DNA from: Mesorhizobium sp. B2-7-2
GTDB taxonomy: Bacteria > Pseudomonadota > Alphaproteobacteria > Rhizobiales > Rhizobiaceae
Assembly (NCBI RefSeq): GCF_006440775.1
Contig: NZ_VFTZ01000002.1
Span: 62,001-126,000 of the forward strand
Direction of reading: 5' to 3'
Length of the DNA stretch: 64,000 nt
In this document: in pieces, positions 46,282 to 55,842 of the stretch
Layout: each line of letters opens with the position of its first letter
Position numbering within the stretch: position 1 is the stretch's first letter
The notes under the pieces: model-generated
What the model was told of the DNA's origin: nothing
Databases searched by the model: none
Seen by the model: the letters and a program-made list of their open reading frames with translations, nothing else
Translations under genes and position numbers: made by a program

Positions 46282-46833
46282 ATGTCGAATGAACTCACCA
46301 TGCACGCCACGACCATCATCAGCGTGCGCAAGGGCAACAAGGTCGTGATCGCCGGCGACGGCCAGGTCAGCCTCGGCCAGACGATCATGAAGGGCAACGC
46401 CCGAAAGGTCCGCCGGATCGGCAAGGACGGCAGCGTCATTGCCGGCTTCGCCGGCGCTACCGCCGACGCCTTCACCCTGCTCGAGCGGCTCGAAGCCAAG
46501 CTCGAACAATATCCGGACCAGCTGACGCGCGCCTGCGTCGAACTCGCCAAGGACTGGCGCACCGACCGCTATCTACGTCGGCTGGAAGCCATGATGCTGG
46601 TCGCCGACAAGTCGGTCTCGCTGGCGCTGACCGGCAATGGCGACGTGCTGGAGCCCGAACATGGCGTCATGGCCATCGGCTCGGGCGGCAATTACGCGCT
46701 GGCCGCGGCCCGTGCGCTGATCGACACCGACAAGGATGCCGAGCAGATCGCCCGCAAGGCCATGCAGATCGCGTCCGACATCTGCGTCTACACCAACAAC
46801 AATTTCGTCGTCGAAACGCTTGATGCCGCCTGA
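46282..46833 (+). CDS. hslV: HslV protease subunit
   Basis: 183-aa proteasome-related peptidase that forms dodecamers with HslU. The catalytic Thr follows a short leader: MSNELTMHA then TTIISVRKG, so the mature protein would begin at T10. Conserved [27 protein letters not shown] and [14 protein letters not shown] are present. A nine-residue leader before the catalytic Thr is longer than in E. coli, where only Met is removed. hslU is not adjacent but 1.2 kb downstream. Confidence 0.97.
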   Translation: MSNELTMHATTIISVRKGNKVVIAGDGQVSLGQTIMKGNARKVRRIGKDGSVIAGFAGATADAFTLLERLEAKLEQYPDQLTRACVELAKDWRTDRYLRRLEAMMLVADKSVSLALTGNGDVLEPEHGVMAIGSGGNYALAAARALIDTDKDAEQIARKAMQIASDICVYTNNNFVVETLDAA

Positions 46834-46839
46834 ACGACC

Positions 46840-47424
46840 ATGACCCCGAACCGAAGGACCGCGAAAGCGAAAGGTGGCCGCCGGTTTTCGGACAAGATCA
46901 TGGTCGAACCAGCAGATACATATGATTTTCGGCCGGTCACGGAAAAGGACCTGCCGATGATCGCCGGTTGGCTGCGCGAGCCGCATGTCGCCCAATGGTG
47001 GGACGCTCCGGACAAGGAGATCGCCGAGATCCGCGAGCATATCGATTCGGTTTCGGTGGAACCGCTGGTCGTCGAGCTCGACGGCAGGCCGATCGCCTAT
47101 CTGCAGAGCTATGATCCGCATATGGAGGACGACCATCCCTATGCCGACCAGCCCTTCGGCACGGTGGGTATCGATCTCACGATCGGCCCGCCGGAACTGG
47201 TCGGGGTCGGCCATGGCTCGGCCATCGTGCGCCAGTTCGTCGAGGAGCTTTTGGAGGAAGGCGCGCCGCGCGTCATCATCGATCCGCATCCCGACAATGG
47301 CCGCGCCATCCGCGCCTATGAGAAGGCCGGCTTCAGGGCGATCGGGCGCAGGCATTCGCAATATGGGGATGTCGTGCTGATGGCCGTCGATGCGGCCGAC
47401 GACGATGAACATCTGGGGGACTGA
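46840..47424 (+). CDS. GNAT acetyltransferase (AAC(6')/RimJ-like)
   Basis: 194-aa GNAT-fold acetyltransferase. FRPVTEKDLPMIAGWLREPHVAQWWD at about residue 29 is the RimJ/AAC(6')-type start. The acetyl-CoA region is GVGHGSAIVRQFVEELL, and PDNGRAIRAYEKAGF is the family end. ATG 46840 is 6 nt after hslV; ATG 46900, which drops a basic 20-residue extension, may be the real start. It could act on an aminoglycoside-like or peptidyl substrate; this is not determinable here. Confidence 0.85.
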   Translation: MTPNRRTAKAKGGRRFSDKIMVEPADTYDFRPVTEKDLPMIAGWLREPHVAQWWDAPDKEIAEIREHIDSVSVEPLVVELDGRPIAYLQSYDPHMEDDHPYADQPFGTVGIDLTIGPPELVGVGHGSAIVRQFVEELLEEGAPRVIIDPHPDNGRAIRAYEKAGFRAIGRRHSQYGDVVLMAVDAADDDEHLGD

Positions 47425-47428
47425 TTGA

Positions 47429-48028
47429 ATGACCGCATCCGGAGGGGACAAGACGCTTTCGGCCTATGAAGACAGCTGGCGCATGGGGCTGCTGCTCGTG
47501 CTGGCTTTGATCATCTTCCAGGCAGGCGCCTTGTACGCCATGGGCCACCCGCCGATCTGCACCTGCGGCTACGTCAAGCTCTGGCACGGCGTGGTCAACA
47601 GTTCGGAGAATTCTCAGCACATCGCCGACTGGTACACCTTCTCGCACATCATCCACGGCTTCCTGTTCTATGCGCTGGCCTGGGCGCTGTTCCCGCGCTC
47701 GCCGGTGGGCTTAAGGCTCGCCTTCGTCGTACTCATCGAAGGCGGCTGGGAGATCCTCGAAAACAGCCCCTTCATCATTGACCGCTATCGCGCCGGCACC
47801 ATCTCGCTCAACTATTACGGCGACTCGATCATCAACTCGGTGTCCGACACGCTGTTCATGGCGCTGGGATTTGTGATGGCGCGAAAGCTACCTATATGGG
47901 TGATCGTGGCCCTGGCGCTCATCTTCGAGCTCGGCACGGGCTACATCATCCGGGACAATCTGACGCTCAACGTGATCATGCTGCTGCATCCGTTCGAGTC
48001 CATCAAACAGTGGCAAAGTGGAATTTGA
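47429..48028 (+). CDS. UPF0314/DUF2585 membrane protein
   Basis: 199-aa inner-membrane protein with about five hydrophobic segments, of the UPF0314 (DUF2585) family known from Rhizobiales. Visible signature stretches are [26 protein letters not shown] and [18 protein letters not shown]. The function is unknown. It begins 4 nt after the acetyltransferase gene and ends 4 nt before hslU, so all four genes form one operon. Confidence 0.9.
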   Translation: MTASGGDKTLSAYEDSWRMGLLLVLALIIFQAGALYAMGHPPICTCGYVKLWHGVVNSSENSQHIADWYTFSHIIHGFLFYALAWALFPRSPVGLRLAFVVLIEGGWEILENSPFIIDRYRAGTISLNYYGDSIINSVSDTLFMALGFVMARKLPIWVIVALALIFELGTGYIIRDNLTLNVIMLLHPFESIKQWQSGI

Positions 48029-48032
48029 GTAA

Positions 48033-49343
<1,311 letters not shown>

Positions 49344-49883
49344 GTTCCTAGTTCCCCGACACAGGGAGTGAACATCAGCGCAAACGCCGGGGATTGGTTG
49401 AAGCCGCCCCAACGTCGTCATTCTATGGCGGAGCAAGGAGCGAAGCGACGCGGCGCAGACCCTGGAATCAATGCCGCGACTTGGAAGCGTCGCCACGGTG
49501 CAGAATTCTGCTCCGTTGCACGCCTTGGCGAAGGTAACGGCATGGATTCCAGGGTCTTCGCGACGGAGCTTCGCTCCTGCTCCGCCCTGGAATGACGATC
49601 GCGATGGGCGTTTCGGCCAATCTCCAACGCGTGCCACCTGCCAATGCAACAGAGCCGACCGGTCAAATCCCTGTGTTGTGCCACTAGTTCGGGCCGGCTC
49701 TCGTAGCCGACCCGAAACGGCCCTCCGGTGCCCCGGCTTCCGGCCCGCCTGAAAACGCCCTTCCAATCCAAAGTGTGGCCAAATGGAAGCATCTGGCCAC
49801 CATTTTCGCTGACAGCTCGAAGCCTTCTCTCGACTCTGCCATGCGCTTTACCTAGTTTGCCGCGCATTCGAAGGCGGCGGCGT
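49344..49883. repeat. 540-base gap with family A copy 2 and extended flanks
   Basis: The family A palindrome spans 49414-49600 (left arm CGTCATTCTATGGCGGAGCA, centre GGTGCAGAATTCTGCTCC, right arm ending CCTGGAATGACG). Flanks 49376-49413 and 49601-49676 reappear inverted at 55358-55505. Nearer the next gene, GTGGCCA (49775-49781) and TGGCCAC (49794-49800) form a small hairpin. Otherwise I see no gene. Confidence 0.85.
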
Positions 49884-50843
49884 ATGAAGAAACTTATCCT
49901 GCTTTTTCTCGGCATGGCCCTGGCGGCGGCGGTGGCAACCGCCGATGCCGCGACCATCGTGCCCCCAGGCAACCGCAACAGCGCGCAGCCGGATATTCCA
50001 GGCGCCTCCAGCCGGCGCACCCAGGCCACCAACACCACCTTCCAGGCCAAGTACCGCAAGGTCTACGCGCTCTTGCAGAACGATGCCGAGCTGCGCGGCA
50101 AGATCAGGAAGGCGGCAGCGGCCTACGGCATCGATCCCATGCATATCGTCGGCGCTATCGTCGGCGAGCATACCTACAATGTCGACGCTTACGACCGCCT
50201 GCAGACCTACTACGTCAAGGCGATCTCCTATTTGTCGAGCAAGCTCTCCTTCGCCTATCACGGCGAGGACGTCTCGGATTTCATCCAGCGGCCGGAATTC
50301 GAGAAATGCGCCGGCATGGACGACAGCTACGACCTTTGGGAATGCCGCGAGCAGGTGTGGAACCGCGCCTTCCGCGGCAAGAGCGTCGGCGGCGAGGACT
50401 TCCCCAACGACCGTTTCGGCGCCACCTTCTTCCAGCCCTATTATGCCGGCCAGACCTTCGGCCTCGGCCAGCTGAACCCGCTGACCGCGCTGCAGATGAG
50501 CGACCTCGTGCACAAGGTCTCGGGCCTGCCCAGGCTCGACGTCGGCGATCCCAACGCGGTCTACAAGACCATCATGGACCCGGACCTGACGCTGCCTTAC
50601 GTCGCCGCGACCATCAGGAAGTCCATCGACGCCTACCGCGGCATCGCCGGCTTCGACATCTCGAAAAATCCGGGCCTCACCGCCACGCTCTACAATGTCG
50701 GCAACCCCGAAGAGCGCGCTTATGCGCTGAAGGCCGAGAACGAAAAGCGCCGCGCCGCCGGCGAGCCGGAAAAGCTGCCCGAAGAAAATTATTACGGCTG
50801 GTTGGTCAACGACAAGCTGGATGAGCTGAAGGCACTGTTTTAG
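49884..50843 (+). CDS. DUF1402 exported protein
   Basis: 319-aa exported protein of the rhizobial DUF1402 type. It has a Sec signal (about residues 1-22, KKLILLFLGMALAAAVATADA). The body has a lysozyme/lytic-transglycosylase-like look: a Glu in VGAIVGEHTYN at the start of the fold and GQLNPLTALQMSDLV later, the place where soluble transglycosylases have GLMQ. This suggests a wall-active enzyme, but the activity is inference. ATG 49884 follows AAGGCGGCGG. It stands alone between two repeat regions. Confidence 0.85.
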   Translation: MKKLILLFLGMALAAAVATADAATIVPPGNRNSAQPDIPGASSRRTQATNTTFQAKYRKVYALLQNDAELRGKIRKAAAAYGIDPMHIVGAIVGEHTYNVDAYDRLQTYYVKAISYLSSKLSFAYHGEDVSDFIQRPEFEKCAGMDDSYDLWECREQVWNRAFRGKSVGGEDFPNDRFGATFFQPYYAGQTFGLGQLNPLTALQMSDLVHKVSGLPRLDVGDPNAVYKTIMDPDLTLPYVAATIRKSIDAYRGIAGFDISKNPGLTATLYNVGNPEERAYALKAENEKRRAAGEPEKLPEENYYGWLVNDKLDELKALF

Positions 50844-50883
50844 GCGTCACGTTCGCGCTGCCCCTCAAGGCCCGCGACCCATC

Positions 50884-51399
50884 CCTTCGTCATTCTAGGG
50901 CGGAGCAAGGAGCGAAGCGACGCGCGCAGACCCTAGAATCCATGCCGTGACATCGGTCGTAGAATGCCAATGGTCCAGAATAGCCGCTAATGGCTGCGCC
51001 AGCTAAGATCGCTCCATGACCGGCTATGTCTACATGACCGCAAGCCAGAAAGGCGGCACGATCTATATCGGTGTCACCAACGACCTTGCTCGCCGGATGC
51101 CGGAGCACAAGACTGGCCAAGGCTCCAGCTTCACCAGCCGCTACGGTGTGCAGCGTCTGGTCTGGTACGAGGAGTATTTCGATATCGCCGATGCCATTCA
51201 GCGTGAGACGTCATTGAAGCGCTGGCCACGACGATGGAAGGTCGAGCTGATCGAGAAGAGCAATCCTGAATGGTTCGAGCTCTTTCGTGGAATTGGCTGG
51301 TGGGCGTTCTAAACCGTGGCGGCTCTCAACCGTCACGGCATGGATTCTAGGGTCTGCGCGCGTCGCTTCGCTCCTTGCTCCGCCCTAGAATGACGAAGG
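50884..51399. mobile_element. Candidate cassette: GIY-YIG gene inside family A inverted repeats (copy 3)
   Basis: Arms 50888-50951 and 51332-51395 are a perfect 64-bp inverted repeat, extended by four more matching bases outside. The left arm is identical to that of copy 1 at 5766. After the left arm the normal family A centre starts (AATGGTCCAGAAT) and is then replaced by a complete GIY-YIG gene. I see no target-site duplication that I can be sure of. Confidence 0.6.
51016..51312 (+). CDS. GIY-YIG nuclease family protein (COG2827-like)
   Basis: 98-aa single-domain GIY-YIG protein. The two namesake strands are GYVYMTAS and TIYIGVTNDLARR, the latter with the catalytic Arg. A helix carries EEYFDIADAIQRETSLKRW with the metal-binding Glu, and the end KVELIEKSNPEWFEL matches the small stand-alone family. 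All motif residues are intact, so it may be active. It lies between perfect inverted copies of a dispersed intergenic repeat, which suggests the nuclease and the repeat move or are maintained together. Other stand-alone members have no known role. Confidence 0.9.
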   Translation: MTGYVYMTASQKGGTIYIGVTNDLARRMPEHKTGQGSSFTSRYGVQRLVWYEEYFDIADAIQRETSLKRWPRRWKVELIEKSNPEWFELFRGIGWWAF

Positions 51400-51454
51400 A
51401 TACGCCGGCAGGCAGATGAGGGGCAGCGCCGCGATCAGCAATTGGCGCGACAGC

Positions 51455-52684
51455 TCAAGCTGCCAGCAGCGACTTCAGCTTGACCGCTTGCGAGCCGAGC
51501 GCTTCCGGCGCCGGGCTCGCCCGCTTGGCGATCAGCATTTCCGCCAGCCGGATGTCGCGCGCCACCGCATTGCCGGGGCCGATGCCGCTGGCGGCGACCA
51601 GCCTTCCGTCCTCGGCCAGGTGGAACAGGATGAAGGCGCCGTCGTCGAGATCGCGCCGCACGATCGAACGGCCCTCGTCCGACAGCCCGGCGATCTGCAG
51701 GGTCAGCCCGTACTGATCCGACCAGAACCACGGCACGGCGGCATGCACCTCTTCGCCGCCCAGTATGTTCTTCGCGGCTAAGGCGCCCTGTTCCTGCGCG
51801 TTGCGCCAGGCTTCGAGGCGCACGCGCCGGCCGCCATAGACGGCGAGCGGGAACGAGCAGCAATCGCCCGCGGCGAAGATATCCGGGTCGGCGGTGCGCA
51901 ATTGCTCGTCGACCGCGATGCCGTTGTCGATGGCCAGCCCCGCCTCGGCGGCAAGCGCGGTCACCGGCACGGCGCCGATGCCGATCACCGCGAGATCGGC
52001 GACGACCCTCTGCCCGTCGGCCAGCGTGATGCCGACCTCCTTGCCGTCGTCGTCAATCGCCGCAATCCCCTGGCCGGTGCGGATCGCAACGCCCTCGGCC
52101 TCATGCGCCTTGTGGATGATCTCGGCGATTTCGGCCGGCACGCCGCGCATCAGGATGCGCGGCTGCGCCTCGATGACGGTGACGGCGGCGCCTAGCTTGC
52201 GCGCCGCAGCGGCAAGCTCGAGGCCAATGAAGCCGCCGCCGATAATGGCGACGCGGTTGCCGGCGCTGAGATGAGCGCGAATGGCCAAAGCGTCGTTGAA
52301 CGTCCTGAGATAGACGCAACGGCCGCCGAGACCCGGCATCGGCAGCTTGCGCGGCACGGATCCGGTCGCCAGCAAAAGCTTTTCATATGGCAGGGAGGAT
52401 CCGTCCGACAGTTGCACGACATGCGCGGCACGATCGATCGCGACGGCCCGGACGGAATGGATGTGGCGGATCGCGCGCTCGGCGAACAGCGCGTCGGTGG
52501 CGATCGCCTTGATGGCCGGCGCCTCGCCGGTCATCGCTTCCTTCGACAGCGGCGGCCGCTCATAGGGCAGATGCGGCTCGTCGCCGACCAGCGTGACCGG
52601 CCCTTCGAAGCCGAGATCGCGCAAGGCGAGCGCGGCGCGCCCGCCGCATTCGCCGGCTCCGATGACCACCATTCCTCCCGTCAT
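51455..52684 (-). CDS. mocF: MocF-like ferredoxin reductase (FAD)
   Basis: 409-aa FAD/NAD(P)H reductase of the ferredoxin/putidaredoxin-reductase type. The FAD site is MVVIGAGECGGRAALAL, the NAD site is VAIIGGGFIGLELAAAARKLG, and DPDIFAAGDCCSFP is the second FAD motif. The C-terminal reductase domain (WFWSDQYGLTLQIAG) is standard. It would pass electrons to the adjacent Rieske ferredoxin for the MocD oxygenase. ATG 52684 begins MTGGMVVIGAG, 5 nt after the mocE stop. The moc assignment rests on the D-E-F gene set and order, not on this protein alone. Confidence 0.85.
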   Translation of the reverse strand: MTGGMVVIGAGECGGRAALALRDLGFEGPVTLVGDEPHLPYERPPLSKEAMTGEAPAIKAIATDALFAERAIRHIHSVRAVAIDRAAHVVQLSDGSSLPYEKLLLATGSVPRKLPMPGLGGRCVYLRTFNDALAIRAHLSAGNRVAIIGGGFIGLELAAAARKLGAAVTVIEAQPRILMRGVPAEIAEIIHKAHEAEGVAIRTGQGIAAIDDDGKEVGITLADGQRVVADLAVIGIGAVPVTALAAEAGLAIDNGIAVDEQLRTADPDIFAAGDCCSFPLAVYGGRRVRLEAWRNAQEQGALAAKNILGGEEVHAAVPWFWSDQYGLTLQIAGLSDEGRSIVRRDLDDGAFILFHLAEDGRLVAASGIGPGNAVARDIRLAEMLIAKRASPAPEALGSQAVKLKSLLAA

Positions 52685-52689
52685 CAGCG

Positions 52690-53004
52690 TCACCCGACCT
52701 GAACAAGAACTTTGCCGGCGTTGACCTTGACCGGATAGGTCCTGAGGCTGACGCAGACCGGCGCGCCTCTTGCATCGCCGGTCTTGTAGTTGAAGCGGCC
52801 ATTGTGCTTCGGGCATTCGATGATGTCGTCCATCACCAGCCCGTCGGCCAAATGCACCTTTTCATGCGTGCACAGCCCGTCGGTCGCGAAATATTCGTCG
52901 TCCGGGCTGCGGTAGATGGCGAAGGTGCGGCCTGCATGGTCGAACCGCATCACGTCCTCCTCATCGATGTCTCCGGCCGCGCAGGCCTCGACCCAGTCGC
53001 TCAT
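52690..53004 (-). CDS. mocE: MocE-like Rieske 2Fe-2S ferredoxin
   Basis: 104-aa Rieske ferredoxin. Cluster ligands are C45/H47 (CTHEKVHLADG) and C64/H67 (CPKHNGRF), the two-Cys two-His set. The MocE family links a ferredoxin reductase to a hydroxylase in rhizopine degradation. GGAGGACGAG precedes the ATG. It lies 42 nt after mocD and 5 nt before mocF, so it is the middle gene of a three-gene electron-transfer operon. Confidence 0.9.
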   Translation of the reverse strand: MSDWVEACAAGDIDEEDVMRFDHAGRTFAIYRSPDDEYFATDGLCTHEKVHLADGLVMDDIIECPKHNGRFNYKTGDARGAPVCVSLRTYPVKVNAGKVLVQVG

Positions 53005-53046
53005 CTCGTCCTCCGCGAAAATCGGTTGGTTAAGCTCTTCGGCAGA

Positions 53047-54147
53047 TCATTCGGCCGCGGCCGCCACCGGATTGTCGTTGTGCAGCTCTTCCCGGTAGGG
53101 CCTCGCCGTCGGCGGCAGCGCGCGCTTGAGGAAATAATCCTCGTTGCGCAGCTGGCGCAGGAAGGCCGGGATCATCTCGCGATAGCCGGCCAGGATCGAC
53201 GGCGTCGGCGCCGGCAGGTCATGTTTGATCATCTCATGCAGCTTCGGCAGCGCGTGATAAGGCACCATCGGGAACATGTGATGCTCCACATGGTAGTTCA
53301 TGTTCCAGTAGATGAAGCGGCTGACCGGGTTCATGTAGACGGTGCGGCTGTTCAGCCGGTGATCGATGACGTTCTCGGCCAGCCCGCCATGCTGCAGCAG
53401 TCCGGTCATGACGTGATGCCAGGCGCCGTAGAGGCGGGGCAGGCCGATCAGCATCAGCGGCAGCCAGGAATGCAGATAGAGCGCCAAGGCGATCGTCGCG
53501 ATGTAGATGGCGAGCCATATGCGGGCGACGCGGATGGCCTTCGGCTGTTCCTGTTCGGGGATGAAGGTCTTTTCCGCCGCGCTGATGAGGCCGACAGCAT
53601 TGCGCACCATGTCGGTCATCGCATGCCAGGCATCGAGAATGCCGAAAAAGTTCAACACGACGCGCAGCAGGTCCGGCGGCCGCATGACGGCGATCTCGGG
53701 ATCGCGCCCGACGATGATGGTGTCGGTGTGGTGGCGTGTATGGCTCCAGCGCCATGTCACCGGATTGCGCATGATCATGAAGCAGGCGAGCTGGTAGACG
53801 GCGTCGTTCATCCATTGGGTGCGGAAGGCCGTGCCATGGCCGCATTCGTGCCAACGGGAATCGGTCGAGGAGCCATAGAGCGTGCCATAGACGAAGAAGA
53901 ACGGCACGCACCACCAGCTACCCCAGAACCAGGCGCCGCCCGCACCGCTGAGGATCAGCGCGCCGAGCCAGATGATGGTGTCGCGGATCGCCGGCTGGTC
54001 GGAGCGCTGCATCAGCTCCTTCATCTGCTTGCGCGGGATCTCGGTATGGTACCACTCGGCCGCCGCCAGCCCGTTCTCGACCGCGAGCTGGGCGTCGCGG
54101 CCGGTCAGGCTGTAGTCGCGTGGCGACGCCGACGTCATGGCCGTCAT
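53047..54147 (-). CDS. mocD: MocD-like membrane di-iron oxygenase (desaturase fold)
   Basis: 366-aa integral membrane di-iron enzyme of the fatty-acid-desaturase/hydroxylase superfamily. The three His boxes are RWHECGH (H100-H104), WSHTRHH (H136-H140) and YHVEHH (H286-H290), with about four hydrophobic helices between. In S. meliloti, MocD with MocE and MocF is needed to use 3-O-methyl-scyllo-inosamine (rhizopine), presumably by oxidative demethylation. The same gene order here supports that role; a true lipid desaturase is the alternative. The start follows TTGGAGGAACCTCA. It is divergent from the LacI gene. Confidence 0.88.
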   Translation of the reverse strand: MTAMTSASPRDYSLTGRDAQLAVENGLAAAEWYHTEIPRKQMKELMQRSDQPAIRDTIIWLGALILSGAGGAWFWGSWWCVPFFFVYGTLYGSSTDSRWHECGHGTAFRTQWMNDAVYQLACFMIMRNPVTWRWSHTRHHTDTIIVGRDPEIAVMRPPDLLRVVLNFFGILDAWHAMTDMVRNAVGLISAAEKTFIPEQEQPKAIRVARIWLAIYIATIALALYLHSWLPLMLIGLPRLYGAWHHVMTGLLQHGGLAENVIDHRLNSRTVYMNPVSRFIYWNMNYHVEHHMFPMVPYHALPKLHEMIKHDLPAPTPSILAGYREMIPAFLRQLRNEDYFLKRALPPTARPYREELHNDNPVAAAAE

Positions 54148-54253
54148 TGAGGTTCCTCCAACAGCGCCTGGCGAACGGATTTAGCAGGTCTGGGCCCGTT
54201 CATGGCCGGCTTCCACTTCACCATACCGCCGGCCCATGATAGCCTCAACGTCA

Positions 54254-54276
54254 GGAAGATAGTTTCTATCATTTCC
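54254..54276. promoter_or_regulatory. Operator candidate between mocD and the LacI gene
   Basis: GATAG-TTT-CTATC (54258-54270) is a perfect dyad within a longer GGAA...TTCC frame, 51 nt before the LacI start and 107 nt before mocD. It is a suitable place for autoregulation and divergent control. Confidence 0.45.
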
Positions 54277-54320
54277 TATCAGGATGAGATATGCTGAGTC
54301 GGACAAGCAATGGAGCATTC

Positions 54321-55352
54321 ATGGCAAAGCGGCCGACCATTAGCGATCTCGCGCGCGTCTCGGGCGTCAGTGTCGCCACCGTCGACAGGGTGCTGAACAG
54401 CCGCCTGCCGGTACGCGAGGAGACGGCGCGCCGGGTGTATGAGGCCGCCACCGAGATCGGCTACCACGCGGCGGGGCTGATCAAGCAGCGCATGCGCCAG
54501 GAATTGCCGGAATACCGGCTCGGCTTCCTGCTGCTGAGGGGCAATGACGTCTTCTATGGCGATTTTGCCAGGGAGCTCGAGCTGGCGGTTTCGCAATCGC
54601 AACGTTTCCGCGGCACTGCCGCGATCGACTTCGCCACGTCGCTGGCGCCCGATGAGATTGCAGGCCAGATGCGCAGGCTGGCGGCCAAGTCGAGAGCCAT
54701 CGCCGTTGTCGGCCCGGATCACCCGACGCTGACGGCGGTGGTGGAGGCGCTGAAGGCGAGGGGGCAGCCGGTCTTCTCGCTGCTGTCCGATTTCGCCGCC
54801 GGCATCCGCGAGGGCTATGTCGGTCTCGACAACCGCAAGGTCGGACGCAGCGCCGCATGGATGATCGCCAAGGCCGCCAGGAAGCCGGGCAAGGTGGCGC
54901 TCTTCGTCGGCAGCCACCGCTTCCATGGCCACGAGCTGCGCGAGATCGGCTTCCGCTCCTATTTCCGCGAGCACGCGCCGGATTTCACAGTGATGGAGAC
55001 GCTGGTCAACCTCGAGGCCAATGACGTGACGCATGACGCCATGCTCGATCTTCTGGCGCGCCATCCCGATCTTGCCGGTTGCTATGTCGCCGGCGGCGGC
55101 ATGGAAGGCGCCGTCTCGGCGCTGAGGACGGCGAACCCGGCGGATATGCCGGTCGTCATCTGCAACGAGATCAACGCCGTCTCGCGCGCAGCACTTGCCG
55201 ACAACATCCTCACCATGGTGATCTCGACGCCGCTCTCCGCGCTCTGCCGGGAGCTCCTGGGGCTGATGGCCCATGCCATCGAAAGCGGCGCCGCCAATGC
55301 GCCGGGGCAGACCTTCCTGCCCTTTGACATCTATCTGCCGGAAAACATCTAG
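54321..55352 (+). CDS. LacI-family transcriptional regulator of the moc region
   Basis: 343-aa LacI/GalR regulator. The N-terminal helix-turn-helix is TISDLARVSGVSVATVDRVLNS, followed by the hinge EIGYHAAGL, and a periplasmic-binding-protein-like effector domain (VVGPDHPTLTAVVEAL, GYVGLDNRKVGRSAAWMI, VICNEINAVSRAALADN). The effector is probably an inositol-like sugar. ATG 54321 has GGAG 6 nt upstream. Known moc loci use the GntR-type MocR, so a LacI regulator here is a difference. It stands between the divergent mocDEF and the transport/dehydrogenase genes. Confidence 0.92.
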   Translation: MAKRPTISDLARVSGVSVATVDRVLNSRLPVREETARRVYEAATEIGYHAAGLIKQRMRQELPEYRLGFLLLRGNDVFYGDFARELELAVSQSQRFRGTAAIDFATSLAPDEIAGQMRRLAAKSRAIAVVGPDHPTLTAVVEALKARGQPVFSLLSDFAAGIREGYVGLDNRKVGRSAAWMIAKAARKPGKVALFVGSHRFHGHELREIGFRSYFREHAPDFTVMETLVNLEANDVTHDAMLDLLARHPDLAGCYVAGGGMEGAVSALRTANPADMPVVICNEINAVSRAALADNILTMVISTPLSALCRELLGLMAHAIESGAANAPGQTFLPFDIYLPENI

Positions 55353-55842
55353 AAGCTCCAGCGCAGGGATTTTGATCGGTCGCCCGTTTAACGTTGGCAG
55401 GTGGCACGCGTGGAGATTGGCCGAAACGCCCATCGCGTCGCTCCGCCATAGAATGACGAGGTTGGGAGCGGCTTCAGCCAATTCCCGGCGTTTGCGATGG
55501 AGCCGATGTGAAAGAATCCATCAGGCTGATGGATTCTTTCATGGCGATTTGCTCCGATTCGGACTCAGCTTTCGACGATCGTGGCCTTCGTCACGGCGAT
55601 CTGGACCGAAAAACCGGCCAATCTCGTCGGAATCGCCCTTGACGTTTCCAAAACGAAATGGAATAAATATTTCACCAACTAGGCTTTTTGGTTCTTTCGT
55701 TCCGGGAGCGTCTGCACGAACGGAGGAAGAGGCGTTCCAGTCGGATTGGCGACGCCGCATGGCCGCAGGGAGAGATTCCCCGGGCAAACCGGGGATTCCG
55801 GTTCAAATGGGTGCAGCCGGACACCAAGTGGAGGAGAATAAA
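55353..55842. promoter_or_regulatory. 490-base leader/control region before the mocB-like gene
   Basis: No gene. 55358-55505 is a shortened, inverted copy of the repeat at 49376-49676. 55509-55541 is a perfect palindrome with 16-bp arms (TGAAAGAATCCATCAG, one central base). Further on, GAAAT...ATTTC (55655-55673) lies in an AT-rich patch, and CCCCGG-GCAAA-CCGGGG (55778-55794) is a hairpin 49 nt before the start codon. A promoter for the transporter genes must lie here, but I cannot fix it. Confidence 0.6.

Noticed and set aside
50884..51399. Conventional insertion sequence
   Set aside because: There is no transposase; the encoded protein is a small GIY-YIG protein and target-site duplications are not evident. 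It is kept as a candidate cassette only.
53047..54147. Simple fatty-acid desaturase for membrane lipids
   Set aside because: The His-box fold allows it, but the adjacent Rieske ferredoxin, reductase, inositol-type transporter and dehydrogenase favour MocD. It remains the main alternative.
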